Below are positions 7,835-15,653 of a DNA stretch of 64,000 bases, one piece after another (the first letter of the stretch is position 1; each line of letters starts with the position of its first letter). The stretch spans positions 1-64,000 of the forward strand of contig NZ_SNYO01000013.1 in the NCBI RefSeq assembly GCF_004363095.1. The letters are read 5' to 3'. Both the position numbers and the translations under genes were made by a program. Under the pieces are notes generated by a model. It saw nothing but the letters and a program-made list of their open reading frames with translations, was not told the DNA's origin and did not search any database. The DNA comes from Actinomycetospora succinea (lineage in GTDB: Bacteria > Actinomycetota > Actinomycetes > Mycobacteriales > Pseudonocardiaceae).

Positions 7835-8669
7835 AGGCACCCGCCCGCGGCACCTGGCTCGGGAACAGCAGGCGCACGTCGTCGAGGGTCACCAGCCGCA
7901 GGTGGATGACCTGCTCGACGACCGCGATGCGCCAGCCCCGGGTCTTGTCGTTGAGGCGCAGGCCGCGCAGCCAGCGCTGGGCGTGCCGGAACGCCTCGCT
8001 CTGGGTCTTCGGGCTCGGCGCGGGGCGCCCCTCGGCGCGGTGCCAGTCGGCGATCTGCTCCGCGTCGCCGTGCACGTCGCGCGGCACGCTGCCCGGCGCG
8101 CTCGCCGCGGCGATGATCGTCGGGCCGCACGCGGCCACCAGCACCGACCACCACGTCTCGGCGGTCGGCAGCGACGTGTCGATCGTGCGGCCGCCCGCGA
8201 GCCCCCCGCTGGTGGTCGGCCCGGCGCCGGCCGTGGGCGCGAAGCGCAGCAGCGCCAGGGTCAGCTCCTGGCCGTCGGGGAACCAGAGGCCGAGCGAGGA
8301 CCGGTCGTCGCGGACGAGCAGGCCGTTGCCCGTGCGGATGCGGTCCTTGCCCGGCACCCCGGGCACGAAGAGCGTCAGCAGGGCGCCGTGCCGCTGCCGG
8401 TTGATGATCAGGTAGGCGTCGTCGCGGACCTCGATCTCGGCGGCGAGCCGCGAGACCCGGTCGTCGGGGACGGTCACGTGACGGGTCCCGCCCTGACCCG
8501 GGCCGCGCCCGGAGGCGTCGCCGCGTCCGAGCGTGATCCGCTCGCCCCACGGCACCGACTGCGTGTACTCGGTGCGCACGTCGAGGACCGCGAGGCCGCC
8601 GACGGGCATGCGGGGCGAGGGGGCGTGCGGGGGACCGGACCGGGGCGGGCGCGCGGCGGGTCGCGTCAC
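7821..8669 (-). CDS. FHA-like domain protein with C-terminal helical domain
   Basis: 282 residues. After a Pro-rich N-terminus, residues about 40-150 look like a divergent FHA domain: ERITLGRGD, DDRVSRLAAEIEVRDD and LIINRQ stand where the FHA Arg, Ser-x-x-His and Asn would be, although the usual His is replaced by Ala. A second domain (about 200-275) contains AQRWLRGLRLNDKTRGWRIAVVEQVIHLRLVTLDDVRLLF and resembles the small helical domain that follows FHA modules in some actinobacterial proteins. It is the last gene of a minus-strand trio with a CvpA-like membrane protein and a DUF3662-like protein. Binding of phosphothreonine is inferred only. Confidence 0.6.
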   Translation of the reverse strand: MTRPAARPPRSGPPHAPSPRMPVGGLAVLDVRTEYTQSVPWGERITLGRGDASGRGPGQGGTRHVTVPDDRVSRLAAEIEVRDDAYLIINRQRHGALLTLFVPGVPGKDRIRTGNGLLVRDDRSSLGLWFPDGQELTLALLRFAPTAGAGPTTSGGLAGGRTIDTSLPTAETWWSVLVAACGPTIIAAASAPGSVPRDVHGDAEQIADWHRAEGRPAPSPKTQSEAFRHAQRWLRGLRLNDKTRGWRIAVVEQVIHLRLVTLDDVRLLFPSQVPRAGASTRP

Positions 8670-8694
8670 GCCACCTCCCGGGTCGGGTGGGGCC

Positions 8695-9837
8695 TCACTC
8701 GCCCCTGCTGCGGCGGGGCTCCGCCGGTCGACGCCAGGATACGCCGGGGCGCCCGGTGCCCCGGGCCGTCGCGACGACCCGGTCGACGAGGGTCGGGCGC
8801 GCCCTGACCTGTGTGGCGACCTGCGTCCCGACCCGCGCGGTGTCCGGCGCGGTCGGCGCCGTCACGGTGGCGTCGGTGCGGCGGTGGACGACGGTCCGTG
8901 GGCCGTGCCCACGACCGTCTCCCCGGCCGATGGTCGAGCTCCGCTGCGCTCCGTCTCCCCGGCCGATGGTCGAGCTCCGCTGCGCTCCGTCTCCCCGGGA
9001 CCCCCCGACGAAGTCCCGGGGAGCCCCCGCCGACCCCCGCGCCGGGGCCGGCCGAGGCGGTCGCGCCGGCGGACGCGGTAGCGCCGGGCCCGGCCGGCCG
9101 GCTGCCCCCGGCACGACCGGGCCGGGCAGTCCCGGCGGGGAGGGGGGACCCGCCGGAACAGGGGGCGCCGACACCGACGAGGGGGTCGGGTCGGTGGCGG
9201 ACGTGGTGGCCGCGGGCGTCGCGGCGGGCCGGGAGAACGCGGCGGTGACGATCACGCGGCCGACGGGGACGTCGGGGCCCGCGAGCAGGTGCAGGAACGT
9301 CCGCTCGGCCATCCGGCGCGCCTCGGTGCTGCGGGCGTGCTCGAGGTAGCCGCTGAGCAGCTCGTCGGCCAGCACCTCGAGCGGCCAGCGGGCGGCGACG
9401 TCGGCGAGGTCGTCGGGGTGCAGCTCGACCCACAGGTGCGGCGCCGTGACGCGCTGGCCGCGCGGCGTCCACACCAGCGCCTCCTCGGAGGCGAGCCGTC
9501 GCGCCGCGGCGCGGACCAGCCCGTCGCCGTGCACCCACGGCCGCCCGAGCACGCCGCGCAGGGCCCGGCGCACGCGGTCGCCGGTCGAGGCCGGGCCGAG
9601 GTCGGTGGTGGGCAGGGCGTCGGCGACCCCGGCGAGGGGCCCGGTGAGGGAGCCGGACGCGCCGCGCGTCGAGCGACCGCTCCAGGAGACAGCGAGCCAG
9701 GCGCCGACGGCGGTCGCGCCGACGAGGACGACGAGCAGCAGGGCCAGGAGGAACGATCCGGAGCCCCACCAGGTCAGCAGGAGCAGCGCGAGCGCGCCGC
9801 CGCCGACGAGCCGGGGGAGCGTGGCGGGCGGCCTCAT
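8695..9837 (-). CDS. Two-helix membrane protein with FhaA-N (DUF3662)-like domain and repeat tail
   Basis: 380 residues. Two hydrophobic segments (about 9-24 and 28-48) are followed by a cytoplasmic domain. Within it HLWVELHPDDLADV, ELLSGYLEHA and PVGRVIVTAAF resemble the N-terminal domain of FhaA (DUF3662), the partner of peptidoglycan-regulating kinases. No FHA domain follows in this protein; the next gene supplies an FHA-like domain. The C-terminal 130 residues are Pro/Ala/Gly-rich and contain two exact 12-residue repeats GDGAQRSSTIGR. The start overlaps the CvpA-like stop by 4 bp (ATGA), so the genes are translationally coupled. The domain match is by eye and only moderate. Confidence 0.55.
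   Translation of the reverse strand: MRPPATLPRLVGGGALALLLLTWWGSGSFLLALLLVVLVGATAVGAWLAVSWSGRSTRGASGSLTGPLAGVADALPTTDLGPASTGDRVRRALRGVLGRPWVHGDGLVRAAARRLASEEALVWTPRGQRVTAPHLWVELHPDDLADVAARWPLEVLADELLSGYLEHARSTEARRMAERTFLHLLAGPDVPVGRVIVTAAFSRPAATPAATTSATDPTPSSVSAPPVPAGPPSPPGLPGPVVPGAAGRPGPALPRPPARPPRPAPARGSAGAPRDFVGGSRGDGAQRSSTIGRGDGAQRSSTIGRGDGRGHGPRTVVHRRTDATVTAPTAPDTARVGTQVATQVRARPTLVDRVVATARGTGRPGVSWRRPAEPRRSRGE
8916..8998 (-). repeat. Two 36-bp coding repeats (GDGAQRSSTIGR)
   Basis: Two identical 36-bp units (8916-8951 and 8952-8987) and an 11-bp third start. Their minus-strand core, encoding GDGAQRSST, matches at 26 of 27 positions the elements at 27237-27263 and 27801-27827 in the HIT gene. 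Confidence 0.95.
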
Positions 9838-10346
9838 CGCGTGCCCCCGTCGGCCAGCGTCGGTGCCTCGGCCGGCAGCAGCACCAGCGGGTTCGGCAGG
9901 TGCTCCGCGGCCGCACCGAGCACGGTGCTGCTCCGCGCGGCGTCACCGAGCCCGGACGGGCCGAACGCCGTGATGACCCCGGTGGCGAGCACGAGCAGCA
10001 TCAGCGCCAGCGCGCCGTGCGCGGCGACGCCGAGGACGCGGTCGGTCAGGCCCGGCCGACGGAAGCCGCCCCCGGTGCGCCGGGCGAGGGCGTCGCCGAG
10101 CCGGTGGCCCACGCCCCAGCCGATCAGCGCGCCGACCAGCGCGGCGCCGATGACGAGTGCGCCACGGGAGACGCCGTCGTCGGTGGTCACGAGCATCGGG
10201 ACGAGCCAGCGGGCCAGCGCGCCGGCCAGCAGGACGCCGGCCACGGCGCCCGCGACGCGCAGCACGAGCCCGGTGCCGCCCCGGCGCCAGCCGCGCAGCG
10301 CGGCGATCGCCACCACCGCGAGCACCACCACGTCGACGACGGTCAT
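9834..10346 (-). CDS. CvpA-family membrane protein
   Basis: 170 residues with four hydrophobic segments. The start MTVVDVVVLAVVAIAALRGWRRG is the hallmark of CvpA domains, as is the later RAALRG/GxG-rich helix pair. Related domains anchor the periplasmic serine protease MarP in mycobacteria, but no protease domain is attached here. Start ATG at 10346. It heads an operon with the DUF3662-like and FHA-like genes, implying a membrane-anchored signalling or scaffolding unit rather than colicin export. Confidence 0.75.
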   Translation of the reverse strand: MTVVDVVVLAVVAIAALRGWRRGGTGLVLRVAGAVAGVLLAGALARWLVPMLVTTDDGVSRGALVIGAALVGALIGWGVGHRLGDALARRTGGGFRRPGLTDRVLGVAAHGALALMLLVLATGVITAFGPSGLGDAARSSTVLGAAAEHLPNPLVLLPAEAPTLADGGTR

Positions 10347-10438
10347 GGCACCTCCCGAGACTCGGCCCCTGCCCCGGCCACACGTCGCCGGGTGACACCG
10401 AGTCAACGCCCCCCGCGACGGTGCCGGCGGGGGACGTT

Positions 10439-10454
10439 CGGGAACTAATTCCCG
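10439..10454 (-). terminator. Hairpin with the LanC-like stop codon in its loop
   Basis: CGGGAA-CTAA-TTCCCG: perfect 6-bp arms; the 4-base loop contains the TAG of the LanC-like gene (CTA at 10445-10447 on the plus strand). Closes the glycan operon. Confidence 0.55.
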
Positions 10455-11935
10455 GAATCGGCGGGGCCGGTCCCCTCGAGGGGGACCAGCACCTCCTGCA
10501 TGCCGGGGCTGTCCACGGGTCCGCCGGCCATGCGCGTCAGGAAGCCGATCACCCCGGCCGACCCCCAGTGCCACGACGGCTCCCCGCCGAGGGTCCACGC
10601 GCCCGCCTCCCGGGTCGCGCCCCACCGGTGCTCCGGGGTCGCGACCGCGAGCAGCCAGTTGCGGGCCGCGCGGGCGGCGCCGGAGAACTCGTCGTCGCCG
10701 GTGACCCGGCCCAGCGAGTCGAGGAACCAGCCGGTGCCGGCCGCGCCGCTGTTGGTGGCGGTGTGGACGATCGGGCTGCCCTCGTACTCGGCCCAGGCGC
10801 GCCCGACCGGCTCGGTCAGCGACACGTCGACGAGCCAGCGCCCGGCGGCGCGGGCCCGCTCGAGGTGGCGGGCGTCGCCGAGGATCGCGTGCGCCTGCAG
10901 CGACACCCAGCCGATCCCGGCCGCGCCTTCCTCCATGCCGGTCGCGCGGTTCGGGTTGTCGGGGACGAGGGCCTGCGACCCGGCGCCGAGCAGTATCGGC
11001 CAGGTCACCCCCCGCCCGGCGGGCTGCGCGGTCAGGTCGAGGAAGCCCAGCGCGGACTCGGCGTCGCGGCGCCAGCGCTCGTCCCCGGTGGCCTGGTACA
11101 TCCGCAGGAACACGAAGGCCGCGCCGGCGGTGCCCGAGAGGAACCCGGTGTTGCGCCGCGGCTCGTCGTCGCGCTCGGGCAGGCCGCCGTCGTCGTCGAG
11201 ACGGCTCGACAGGTACGCCGCGCCGCCGGCCGCGTGGGCGGTGAGCTCGGGGTCGCGCAGGCGCTCGCCCATCACCGAGAGCGCGTAGACGATGCCGGAC
11301 TGGCCCTCGCCCATCCCGTGGCGGTAGGAGGGCTCGCTCCCGCCCTCGACGTCCGCCCACGCCCAGCGGCACCGCTGCGGGCAGGGGAGGCCGTCGACGC
11401 CCTCGGCGCGGTCGAGCACCCACTGCAGCGACGCCCGGGCGCCCTCGCGGTAGCGCTCCTCGCCGGTGGCCTCGCCGATCCGCCACAGCACCTCGGCCAC
11501 GCCCGCCGCGCCGTCGTCGAACGACGTGTAGGCGCGGTCGGCCGGGCCGCCCGGGTTGACGTAGTCGGGGACGCGGCCGGCGCGCGAGGCGCCGAGCAGG
11601 AAGTCGCCCGCCCCGCGGGCCCCGGCGAGCCAGGGCTCCCGGGCGGCGGGGTCCGGCGTCGCGGCGGCGAGCGCGAGGAACCCGTGCGCGATCCCCGCCG
11701 CGCCGACGTCCCGGTCGGTCTGGCGGTTCGGGGCCTGGATCGAGCTCGTCCAGGCCCGCGCGCCCGGGAAGCCCTCGCCCAGCGGGTCGGGCACCGCGTC
11801 GGCGAGGAGGCGCTCGGCGAACGCGGTCGGCAGCGGCGGGGCGCCGGTGCCGGGGTCGGGCTCGTCGGCGGGCGCGGTGGCGCAGCCGGCGGCGAGCAGG
11901 CCCGCGGCGAGGACCATGACGATGCTCCTGATCAC
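10445..11935 (-). CDS. Secreted LanC-like (alpha/alpha-barrel) lipoprotein
   Basis: 496 residues from the GTG at 11935, which overlaps the deacetylase stop in GTGA. The N-terminus is a lipoprotein signal with lipobox LAAGC (Cys18). The rest is a string of LanC-type glycine motifs, each closing one helical hairpin: GMGEGQSGIVYAL, GFLSGTAGAAFVFLRMY, GMEEGAAGIGWVSLQ, NSGAAGTGWFLDSLG and HWGSAGVIGFLTRM. True lanthipeptide cyclases bind zinc through Cys and a Cys-His pair; those are absent here, so cyclase activity is unlikely. An (alpha/alpha)6 barrel on the outer face of the membrane next to a polysaccharide synthase and deacetylase suggests a glycan epimerase, lyase or hydrolase, as in the glucuronyl-epimerase C-terminal fold. 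The exact activity is unknown. Confidence 0.75.
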   Translation of the reverse strand: MIRSIVMVLAAGLLAAGCATAPADEPDPGTGAPPLPTAFAERLLADAVPDPLGEGFPGARAWTSSIQAPNRQTDRDVGAAGIAHGFLALAAATPDPAAREPWLAGARGAGDFLLGASRAGRVPDYVNPGGPADRAYTSFDDGAAGVAEVLWRIGEATGEERYREGARASLQWVLDRAEGVDGLPCPQRCRWAWADVEGGSEPSYRHGMGEGQSGIVYALSVMGERLRDPELTAHAAGGAAYLSSRLDDDGGLPERDDEPRRNTGFLSGTAGAAFVFLRMYQATGDERWRRDAESALGFLDLTAQPAGRGVTWPILLGAGSQALVPDNPNRATGMEEGAAGIGWVSLQAHAILGDARHLERARAAGRWLVDVSLTEPVGRAWAEYEGSPIVHTATNSGAAGTGWFLDSLGRVTGDDEFSGAARAARNWLLAVATPEHRWGATREAGAWTLGGEPSWHWGSAGVIGFLTRMAGGPVDSPGMQEVLVPLEGTGPADSGN

Positions 11936-12756
11936 GGGACGACCGCCGCCGGCGACCCCTGGTTGACCGCCGAGCGGACCGGCGACGGCGCGACGACCCC
12001 GAAGGTGAAGCCGCGTGCGCGCAGCTCGTCGATCGCGCGCGGCAGGTACTCGAGCTGGTCGGGCGCGCAGGTGACGACGTCGCCCGCGTCGTGGAGCAGG
12101 ATCATCGCCTGGTCGGCGGCCTCGGTGACCACGTACCGGGCGACGGCGTCGGCGCCGGGGCACTGGAAGTCGCCGGGCTCGTTCGAGGTCCACTTCCAGT
12201 GGACGCCGCCGGAGATGCGCAGGCGCGCCAGCGCGGCGTCGCCGTCGGGAGAGGGCTGGCCGAAGGGGTAGCGGAACAGGGTGGGGCGCACTCCGGTCTG
12301 GTCGGTGAGGAGCTGGTTCGTGCGCTGGATCTCGACCTCGGCCTCCTCGGGCGTCAGGTCCGGGAACCACGCGTGCTGCCACCCGTGGTTCGCGACGACG
12401 TGGCCCTCGGCCTGCACGCGGCGCACCAGCTCGGGGTTGTCGGCCGAGTGGTTGCCCTGCAGGAAGAAGGTGGCCCGGACGCGCTTGGCGGCCAGCACGT
12501 CGAGGATGTACGGGGTCAGCTGGCGGGACGGCCCGTCGTCGAAGGTCAGGGCGACGCGGGGGCCCGGGCGCTGGTCGGGTGCCGGCGGGAGCGCCCGGTC
12601 GGCGGCCGTCGGGGTGTACCGGGGTCCCAGGGCGAGCTCGCCGCGGTCGGCGGCGCCGGCGAAGTTCGCGCCGAACGTGATCACGACCGTCGCGAGCAGC
12701 GCGACGAGGAAGAACAGGAGCGATCGGACGTTGCGACGCCGGTCGTCGAAGGACAC
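11932..12756 (-). CDS. Membrane-anchored NodB-type polysaccharide deacetylase
   Basis: 274 residues. One N-terminal membrane anchor (about 12-30) followed by a NodB domain facing outward. Motif 1 is TFDDGPS (D73 base, D74 metal), motif 2 NHGWQH (H124 and H128 metal), motif 3 RYPFGQ (R162) and motif 5 LLHD (H222). All catalytic residues are present, so it should de-N-acetylate (or de-O-acetylate) a glycan such as poly-N-acetylglucosamine, chitin oligomers or peptidoglycan. Its position between a processive glycosyltransferase and a LanC-like lipoprotein favours the product of that transferase as substrate. Its stop overlaps the lipoprotein start by 4 bp. Confidence 0.88.
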   Translation of the reverse strand: MSFDDRRRNVRSLLFFLVALLATVVITFGANFAGAADRGELALGPRYTPTAADRALPPAPDQRPGPRVALTFDDGPSRQLTPYILDVLAAKRVRATFFLQGNHSADNPELVRRVQAEGHVVANHGWQHAWFPDLTPEEAEVEIQRTNQLLTDQTGVRPTLFRYPFGQPSPDGDAALARLRISGGVHWKWTSNEPGDFQCPGADAVARYVVTEAADQAMILLHDAGDVVTCAPDQLEYLPRAIDELRARGFTFGVVAPSPVRSAVNQGSPAAVVP

Positions 12757-12760
12757 GCGC

Positions 12761-12940
12761 TCAGCGGCGGAGGCGGGCGCCGCGGCGCACGATCCGGACG
12801 AGCAGCATCGTCGTGAACAGCACGGTCACCGCCATGAGCACCGCGGCCATGGCGTTGATCCCCGTGGCCGCGGCCAGGGCGAGGCCGGTGGTGCCGCCGC
12901 CGACCCCGCTCGTCAGGTACATCGAGTGCTCGCCGTACAT
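12761..12940 (-). CDS. Small (59-residue) membrane protein in the glycan operon
   Basis: An ATG at 12940 opens a 59-codon frame ending at TGA 12761-12763. GGAAGGGGACGG lies just upstream, a good ribosome site. The protein starts MYGEHSMYLTSGVGGG, has one long hydrophobic helix at about residues 25-49 and ends in a basic tail RIVRRGARLRR. It fills the gap between the glycosyltransferase (45 bp upstream) and the deacetylase (4 bp downstream), all on the same strand. Its place and topology recall small accessory subunits of glycan synthases such as IcaD/PgaD, but there is no sequence match, so this is inference from context. Confidence 0.65.
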   Translation of the reverse strand: MYGEHSMYLTSGVGGGTTGLALAAATGINAMAAVLMAVTVLFTTMLLVRIVRRGARLRR

Positions 12941-12985
12941 CCCCGCGTCCGTCCCCTTCCGAACCCTGATCGATTCCGTGCCGAA

Positions 12986-14311
12986 CTACCAGGCCTGGCG
13001 CCGCGCGTTGAGGCACCGCCAGGCCGCGACCACCGCACACAGCTCCAGGAAGAACCCGTAGAAGTCCTCGACGACGAGGATCGCCACGAGAGCGACGTCG
13101 GTGACCGACCGCCCCGGCAACCGCCACATCGACGTCACCCGCTCCAGCCACATCACCGCGAGCGGGATGAGCCCGATCAGCGCGTACCGGAACGGCACGG
13201 CGTAGACGATCATCAGCGTGAGCATCGTCAGGAACAGCACCCGGAAGAACACGCTGAACGCGAACAGCACGTAGGACAGGCAGTCCTGGCGCGTCGCGGT
13301 CGACCAGCCGCGCTTGAGGCACTCGTCCATGCCGCCGCGGCCCCAGCGCAGCCGCTGGACCCAGAGCTCGCGGAACGTGCCGGGCGGGGTCGTGTAGACG
13401 TGGGCGCGCTTCGCGGCCGCGACCCGGTAGCCGCGGGCCTTGAGCTCGAGGGTCAGCGCGTAGTCCTCGATCAGCGAGGACCCGTCCCACGGCTCGCCGG
13501 CCTCGCGGGCCTTGGCGACCGCCGCCAGCGCCGCGCCGCGGTACATCGCCGCCGCGCCGCTGGCCACCGAGACCCGCCAGCGCCGCAGGTCGCGCAGGTC
13601 GTCGTAGCGGGTGTACTCGAGGCGCTGCAGGCGCCAGACCAGGCCCTTGCCCGGCGTCGCCCAGTAGCGCGCGCAGACCGCGCCGAGCACGGCGTTGTCG
13701 CGCAGCTCGCCGGCCATCTCGGCGACCGTGTCGGGCAGGAGGACGGTGTCGGCGTCCATCGTCAGCACGAGCTCGGCGTCCTGCGCCGCCACGCGCCAGC
13801 CGTGGTTGAGCGCGCCGGCCTTCTTGTCCGGGTTGTGCGCCATCTCGAGGACGGTGACCGGGTAGCGGCGCGCGATCTCGGCGGTGCGGTCGGTGCAGTT
13901 GTTGGCGACGACGACGATGCCGGAGATCTCGAGCCAGTCGGGGACGTCCTGGGCGAGCAGGCCCTCGACGGTGGCCGCGATGCCCTCCTCCTCGTTGTGC
14001 GCCGGCACCAGGACCGCGACGGTGGTGGTCCGGACGCGGGTCCTCGCCGGGGCCTTCGCGGGGACCTCGGCGGCGGGGGTCTTCGGCGCGGGGGTCTTCG
14101 GCGCGGGGGGCTTCACCGCGGGGGGCTTCGCCGCAGGGGCCTGGGCGGGTGCGGGCGCGGCGACCGTGGTGCGCAGCTGGATCGTCGGCGCGTCCGGGTC
14201 GCTCGAGCGGCGGGCCGGGCGGTGGCGCGTGCCGGTCGGCGCGGCGGAGGAGGGGGTGCGGGACGGGGACCCGGTCGGTCGCCCGGTCCGTACGGCCTGG
14301 CTGCTCGCCAC
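12986..14311 (-). CDS. Processive family-2 glycosyltransferase (polysaccharide synthase-like)
   Basis: 441 residues. The first ~90 are a disordered Pro/Ala/Lys/Thr-rich leader with K(P/T)PA repeats. A GT-A domain follows: VLVPAHNEEEG (101-110), ANNCTDRT, the DxD motif D186-A-D188, the catalytic-base ED at 282-283 and QRLRW at 319-323. That set (D, DxD, ED, QxxRW) is the signature of processive beta-glycan synthases such as IcaA/PgaC, NodC and hyaluronan synthase. The C-terminus has membrane segments at about 346-370, 375-390 and 403-430. It probably polymerises and extrudes a beta-linked sugar; GlcNAc is suggested by the deacetylase downstream and nagA upstream but is not shown. Confidence 0.85.
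   Translation of the reverse strand: MASSQAVRTGRPTGSPSRTPSSAAPTGTRHRPARRSSDPDAPTIQLRTTVAAPAPAQAPAAKPPAVKPPAPKTPAPKTPAAEVPAKAPARTRVRTTTVAVLVPAHNEEEGIAATVEGLLAQDVPDWLEISGIVVVANNCTDRTAEIARRYPVTVLEMAHNPDKKAGALNHGWRVAAQDAELVLTMDADTVLLPDTVAEMAGELRDNAVLGAVCARYWATPGKGLVWRLQRLEYTRYDDLRDLRRWRVSVASGAAAMYRGAALAAVAKAREAGEPWDGSSLIEDYALTLELKARGYRVAAAKRAHVYTTPPGTFRELWVQRLRWGRGGMDECLKRGWSTATRQDCLSYVLFAFSVFFRVLFLTMLTLMIVYAVPFRYALIGLIPLAVMWLERVTSMWRLPGRSVTDVALVAILVVEDFYGFFLELCAVVAAWRCLNARRQAW
14070..14129 (-). repeat. Four 15-bp repeats encoding K(P/T)PA motifs
   Basis: Four imperfect 15-bp units in the N-terminal leader of the glycosyltransferase, giving KPPAV, KPPAP, KTPAP and KTPAA in succession. Typical of a slippage-prone disordered linker. 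Confidence 0.8.
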
Positions 14312-14443
14312 GTCACCTCGCTCGCGTCGTCGGGTCCTCGGGCCTCACTCGAACGGGCATCACCCGATCGGTGGGCCGCTCGCCGGACATACCGTACACA
14401 GCCGGGATTTCGTTACACCATCGTGAGAAATCGGGTGTTCCGC

Positions 14444-14461
14444 GTGACACCACCGTGTCAC
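14444..14461 (-). terminator. Hairpin over the nagA stop codon
   Basis: GTGACAC-CACC-GTGTCAC: perfect 7-bp arms, 4-base loop; the nagA stop (TCA at 14458-14460 on the plus strand) is in the right arm. It separates nagA from the glycan operon, whose promoter must lie in 14312-14443, where a GATTTC/GAAATC inverted pair is also visible. Confidence 0.55.
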
Positions 14462-15573
14462 TCAGTGGTGGCCTGTTGGTCCACCTCACGGCCCTCGACG
14501 AACACCCGCGTGACGCTCAGTGTGTCCTCCAGGAGGACGAGATCCGCGGCGACACCCGGCGTGAGGCGGCCCACGTCGCGGCGTCCGAGAAGCCGCGCGG
14601 GCACCGTCGTCGCGGCGCCGACGGCCGCCACGAGCCCCACCCCGGCCCCGACGGCCGTGCGGACGCCGCGGACCAGGGGCGCCGCGGCACCGGCGAGCCC
14701 GCCCGCCGCGTTGCGCACCGTCCCGTCCGCGAGCGTGACCGGCACCCCGGCCAGCCGGAACGGGCCGTCGGGCATCCCGGTGGCGGCGGTCGCGTCGGTG
14801 ACGAGCGCCCAGCGCCCGGGGGCCGCCGCCGCGGCCAGGCGCAGCATCTCGGGGGCGACGTGGTGGCCGTCGCCGATGAGGGTCGGCACGACCTCGGGGC
14901 GGGTGAGCGCGACCGCCGCGAGGCCCGGCGTGCGGTGCTCGAGCCCGCTCATGGCGTTGTGGAGGTGCGTGACGGCCCGGACGCCGCGGTCGATCGCCGC
15001 GTGCGCGGCGGAGGTGTCGGCGTCGCTGTGGCCGGCGGACACGACGACGCCCCGCGCGCGGAGGAGGTCGACGAGCGCGCCGGCACCCGGGAGCTCGGGG
15101 GCCAGGGTGACGACGTCGACCCGGCCGGCGTCGAGGAGGCGGGCGAGCAGCGCCGGGTCGGGGTCGCGGCGGTGCTCGGGCGGGTGCGTGCCGATCCGGG
15201 CGGGGGAGAGGAACGGACCCTCGAGGTGGGCGCCGAGCAGGTGGGCGCCCGGCGCGTCCCGGGTCCGCGCCTTGTCGAGGCGGGCCAGCGCGGCGGCCGT
15301 GCGCCCGGGGTCGTCGGTGATCAGCGAGGGGCACAGGGCGGTCGTGCCGTCGCGGGCGGCGGCCGCCCGGACCGTCGCCACCTCCTCGACCGACGCGCTC
15401 GCGAGGTCGACGCCCGCGTAGCCGTGGCAGAGCAGGTCGACCAGCCCCGGGATCGCGATCCGTCCGCCACGCGCCGCCGGGAGGCCGACCGCGGCGACCC
15501 GCCCATCGGCGATCTCGACGTCGCCCGGGCACCACGCGCCGTCGACGATCGCCCCGGACGCACCCAGCCGCAC
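14458..15573 (-). CDS. nagA: N-acetylglucosamine-6-phosphate deacetylase
   Basis: 371 residues of the amidohydrolase fold. The metal ligands E118 (HLEGPF), H182 (GHS) and H203 (HLHNAM) and the catalytic D260 (TDA) have exactly the spacing of E. coli NagA (131, 195, 216, 273), and IGDGHH matches the substrate-binding histidine region. It converts GlcNAc-6-P to glucosamine-6-P, feeding amino sugars into glycolysis or cell-wall precursor synthesis. No nagB is adjacent. The neighbouring minus-strand glycan operon starts 146 bp downstream. Confidence 0.92.
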   Translation of the reverse strand: MRLGASGAIVDGAWCPGDVEIADGRVAAVGLPAARGGRIAIPGLVDLLCHGYAGVDLASASVEEVATVRAAAARDGTTALCPSLITDDPGRTAAALARLDKARTRDAPGAHLLGAHLEGPFLSPARIGTHPPEHRRDPDPALLARLLDAGRVDVVTLAPELPGAGALVDLLRARGVVVSAGHSDADTSAAHAAIDRGVRAVTHLHNAMSGLEHRTPGLAAVALTRPEVVPTLIGDGHHVAPEMLRLAAAAAPGRWALVTDATAATGMPDGPFRLAGVPVTLADGTVRNAAGGLAGAAAPLVRGVRTAVGAGVGLVAAVGAATTVPARLLGRRDVGRLTPGVAADLVLLEDTLSVTRVFVEGREVDQQATTE

Positions 15574-15600
15574 GAGCCCCAGTGTGGAGCGACCGTGACG

Positions 15601-15623
15601 ACCCGTGTCCCGCGGACACGGGT
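15601..15623. promoter_or_regulatory. Perfect inverted repeat between nagA and the MOSC gene
   Basis: ACCCGTGTCC-CGC-GGACACGGGT: perfect 10-bp arms around 3 bases in the 80-bp divergent gap, 28 bp from the nagA start and 31 bp from the MOSC start. In a divergent promoter region an operator is more likely than a terminator. No regulator gene is adjacent. Confidence 0.45.
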
Positions 15624-15653
15624 CGGCGCCACCGACGCCTACCGTGGACGGCG

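Noticed and set aside
10445-11935. Lanthipeptide biosynthetic cluster based on the LanC-like protein
   Set aside because: No precursor peptide, dehydratase or exporter nearby, the zinc ligands are missing and the protein is a secreted lipoprotein.
12761-12940. Sortase-type sorting signal in the 59-residue protein (A-A-T-G, helix, basic tail)
   Set aside because: The pentapeptide does not match LPxTG or LAxTG exactly, and there is no N-terminal signal peptide long enough for export.
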